From Chthonomonadaceae bacterium (GTDB lineage Bacteria > Armatimonadota > Chthonomonadetes > Chthonomonadales > Chthonomonadaceae): DNA of 5,014 nucleotides. A program made the translations under genes and the position numbers. Below the pieces are notes generated by a model. It ran no database searches. It saw only the letters and a list, made by a program, of their open reading frames with translations, and was not told the origin of the DNA. The stretch covers positions 1-5,014 of the forward strand of contig JACMPS010000531.1 of NCBI GenBank assembly GCA_014377395.1, given 5' to 3'. Shown here piece after piece: positions 4,561-5,014 of the stretch (position 1 is its first letter; each line of letters begins with the position of its first letter).

Positions 4561-4785
4561 CCGCTTCAGGGTACAATCTCGTTGGTTTGATTTTATATGA
4601 AGTCTGTTCCGAAATTTGCTCCATTAACCGCATTTTTCGTATTACCCTCCGTCTCCTCCTCTTCACCTATCGAATTTTACCTCTCCTCATCTTCCTTCTC
4701 GCTTTCGTGAACGCCACTGAACTTTCTCCGCTCGTCTCCGTCTACGCACTCCAGAGGTCAATCAAGTTTGCCAATCATCTTCATC
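4561..4785 (+). other. Intergenic region with a C-rich, G-poor tract before the DUF1549 gene
   Basis: No gene is supported here. TACAAT (4572-4577) resembles a -10 box but has no -35 at the right distance. TTGCTC (4616-4621) with TATTAC (4640-4645) at 18 bases is a weak promoter candidate. From 4641 to 4700 the + strand has 26 C and only 2 G in 60 bases, about 83 percent pyrimidine. Such an unstructured C-rich RNA resembles a Rho-loading (rut) site. A frame through this tract gives a hydrophobic peptide, but that is a by-product of the pyrimidine bias. Confidence 0.5.
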
Positions 4786-4800
4786 AGGAGGGAATTGCCC

Positions 4801-5014
4801 ATGAAACGATTGCTGTGGGGGGCGGGGTTACTCTTTATCTCCGTTCCACTGTCAGGCTATTTCGGGATTGCGGAGGCGCAACGGTCTACTACCCTTGCCG
4901 CCTTCTCTCCGAAAACCATTGATTCGATGATTGCAACGGAGTGGAAGAAAAACAAAATCATTCCTGCTCCTCCCGTCGAGGACTCCCGCTTTTTGCGCCG
5001 TGTCTCGCTCGACA
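4801..5014 (+). CDS. Secreted DUF1549-domain protein (planctomycete-type), N-terminal part
   Basis: Seen: ATG 4801 has AGGAGGG (4786-4792) eight bases upstream and opens a frame with no stop to the window end (71 residues). Residues 1-26 are a Sec signal peptide: basic MKR, a hydrophobic core LLWGAGLLFISVPL, and AEA before a probable signal-peptidase I cut at 26/27. The mature start leads into IDSMIATEWKKNKI (40-53), PAPP (55-58) and DSRFLRRVSLD (61-71). Known: DUF1549 domains begin with the pattern IDxLIxxxLxxxGLxPAPxADDxxFLRRVxLDLTG. The family is abundant in Planctomycetes, Verrucomicrobia, Acidobacteria and Armatimonadota, often with DUF1553 and sometimes a cytochrome-like domain, in envelope proteins of unclear role. 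Inference: an exported protein of that kind, typically several hundred residues long. The rest of its domains cannot be seen. Confidence 0.82.
   Translation, partial: MKRLLWGAGLLFISVPLSGYFGIAEAQRSTTLAAFSPKTIDSMIATEWKKNKIIPAPPVEDSRFLRRVSLD

Noticed and set aside
4587..4922. A 111-codon + strand frame with a hydrophobic N-terminal half
   Set aside because: The hydrophobic stretch comes from the pyrimidine-rich DNA (Leu/Phe/Ile codons). It starts at TTG without a Shine-Dalgarno and overlaps the well-supported DUF1549 gene in another frame.

Overview
The window looks like a chromosomal housekeeping segment of a Gram-negative-type bacterium. The best lineage guess, held loosely, is Armatimonadota or a neighbour in the Planctomycetes/Verrucomicrobia sphere. 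The grounds are the last gene, which begins like a secreted DUF1549 (planctomycete-type) protein, the moderate GC content, and the PNPase with an RGG-rich tail. All genes that can be supported lie on the + strand.

Layout: positions 1-68 are the 3' end of cdsA (CDP-diacylglycerol synthase), identified from its terminal DRFD signature and last membrane helix. A weak intrinsic terminator follows at 105-134. Positions 242-802 hold the C-terminal (Rossmann) part of a zinc-independent quinone oxidoreductase of the MDR family. The N-terminal GroES-like domain is missing, so this is probably a decayed or 5'-truncated gene. A clear sigma70-type promoter (829-857) then drives rpsO (ribosomal protein S15, 892-1167, GTG start). 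rpsO ends at a hairpin terminator that overlaps a competing, longer hairpin (1185-1242).

A gene-free leader of about 425 bases separates rpsO from pnp. It holds adjacent stem-loops and long C-rich, G-poor tracts. pnp (1593-3920) encodes a complete polynucleotide phosphorylase with a TTG start and a C-terminal RGG plus acidic tail. A perfect 16-bp intrinsic terminator (3974-4022) follows, and its T-tract abuts the Shine-Dalgarno of a 156-residue protein that I do not recognise (4034-4504). After a further terminator (4531-4560) and a pyrimidine-rich intergenic region, a secreted DUF1549-type protein starts at 4801 and runs off the end.

Functionally, rpsO-pnp is the widely conserved ribosomal protein/RNA-decay pair. 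In E. coli it is co-transcribed with an intervening terminator and a structured, autoregulated pnp leader. The layout here suggests similar RNA-level control built from different sequences. I see no mobile element, CRISPR array, tRNA or rRNA. No wholly new multi-gene system is evident. The least explained parts are the rpsO-pnp spacer, the unknown 156-residue protein and its terminator-abutting leader, and the PNPase tail.
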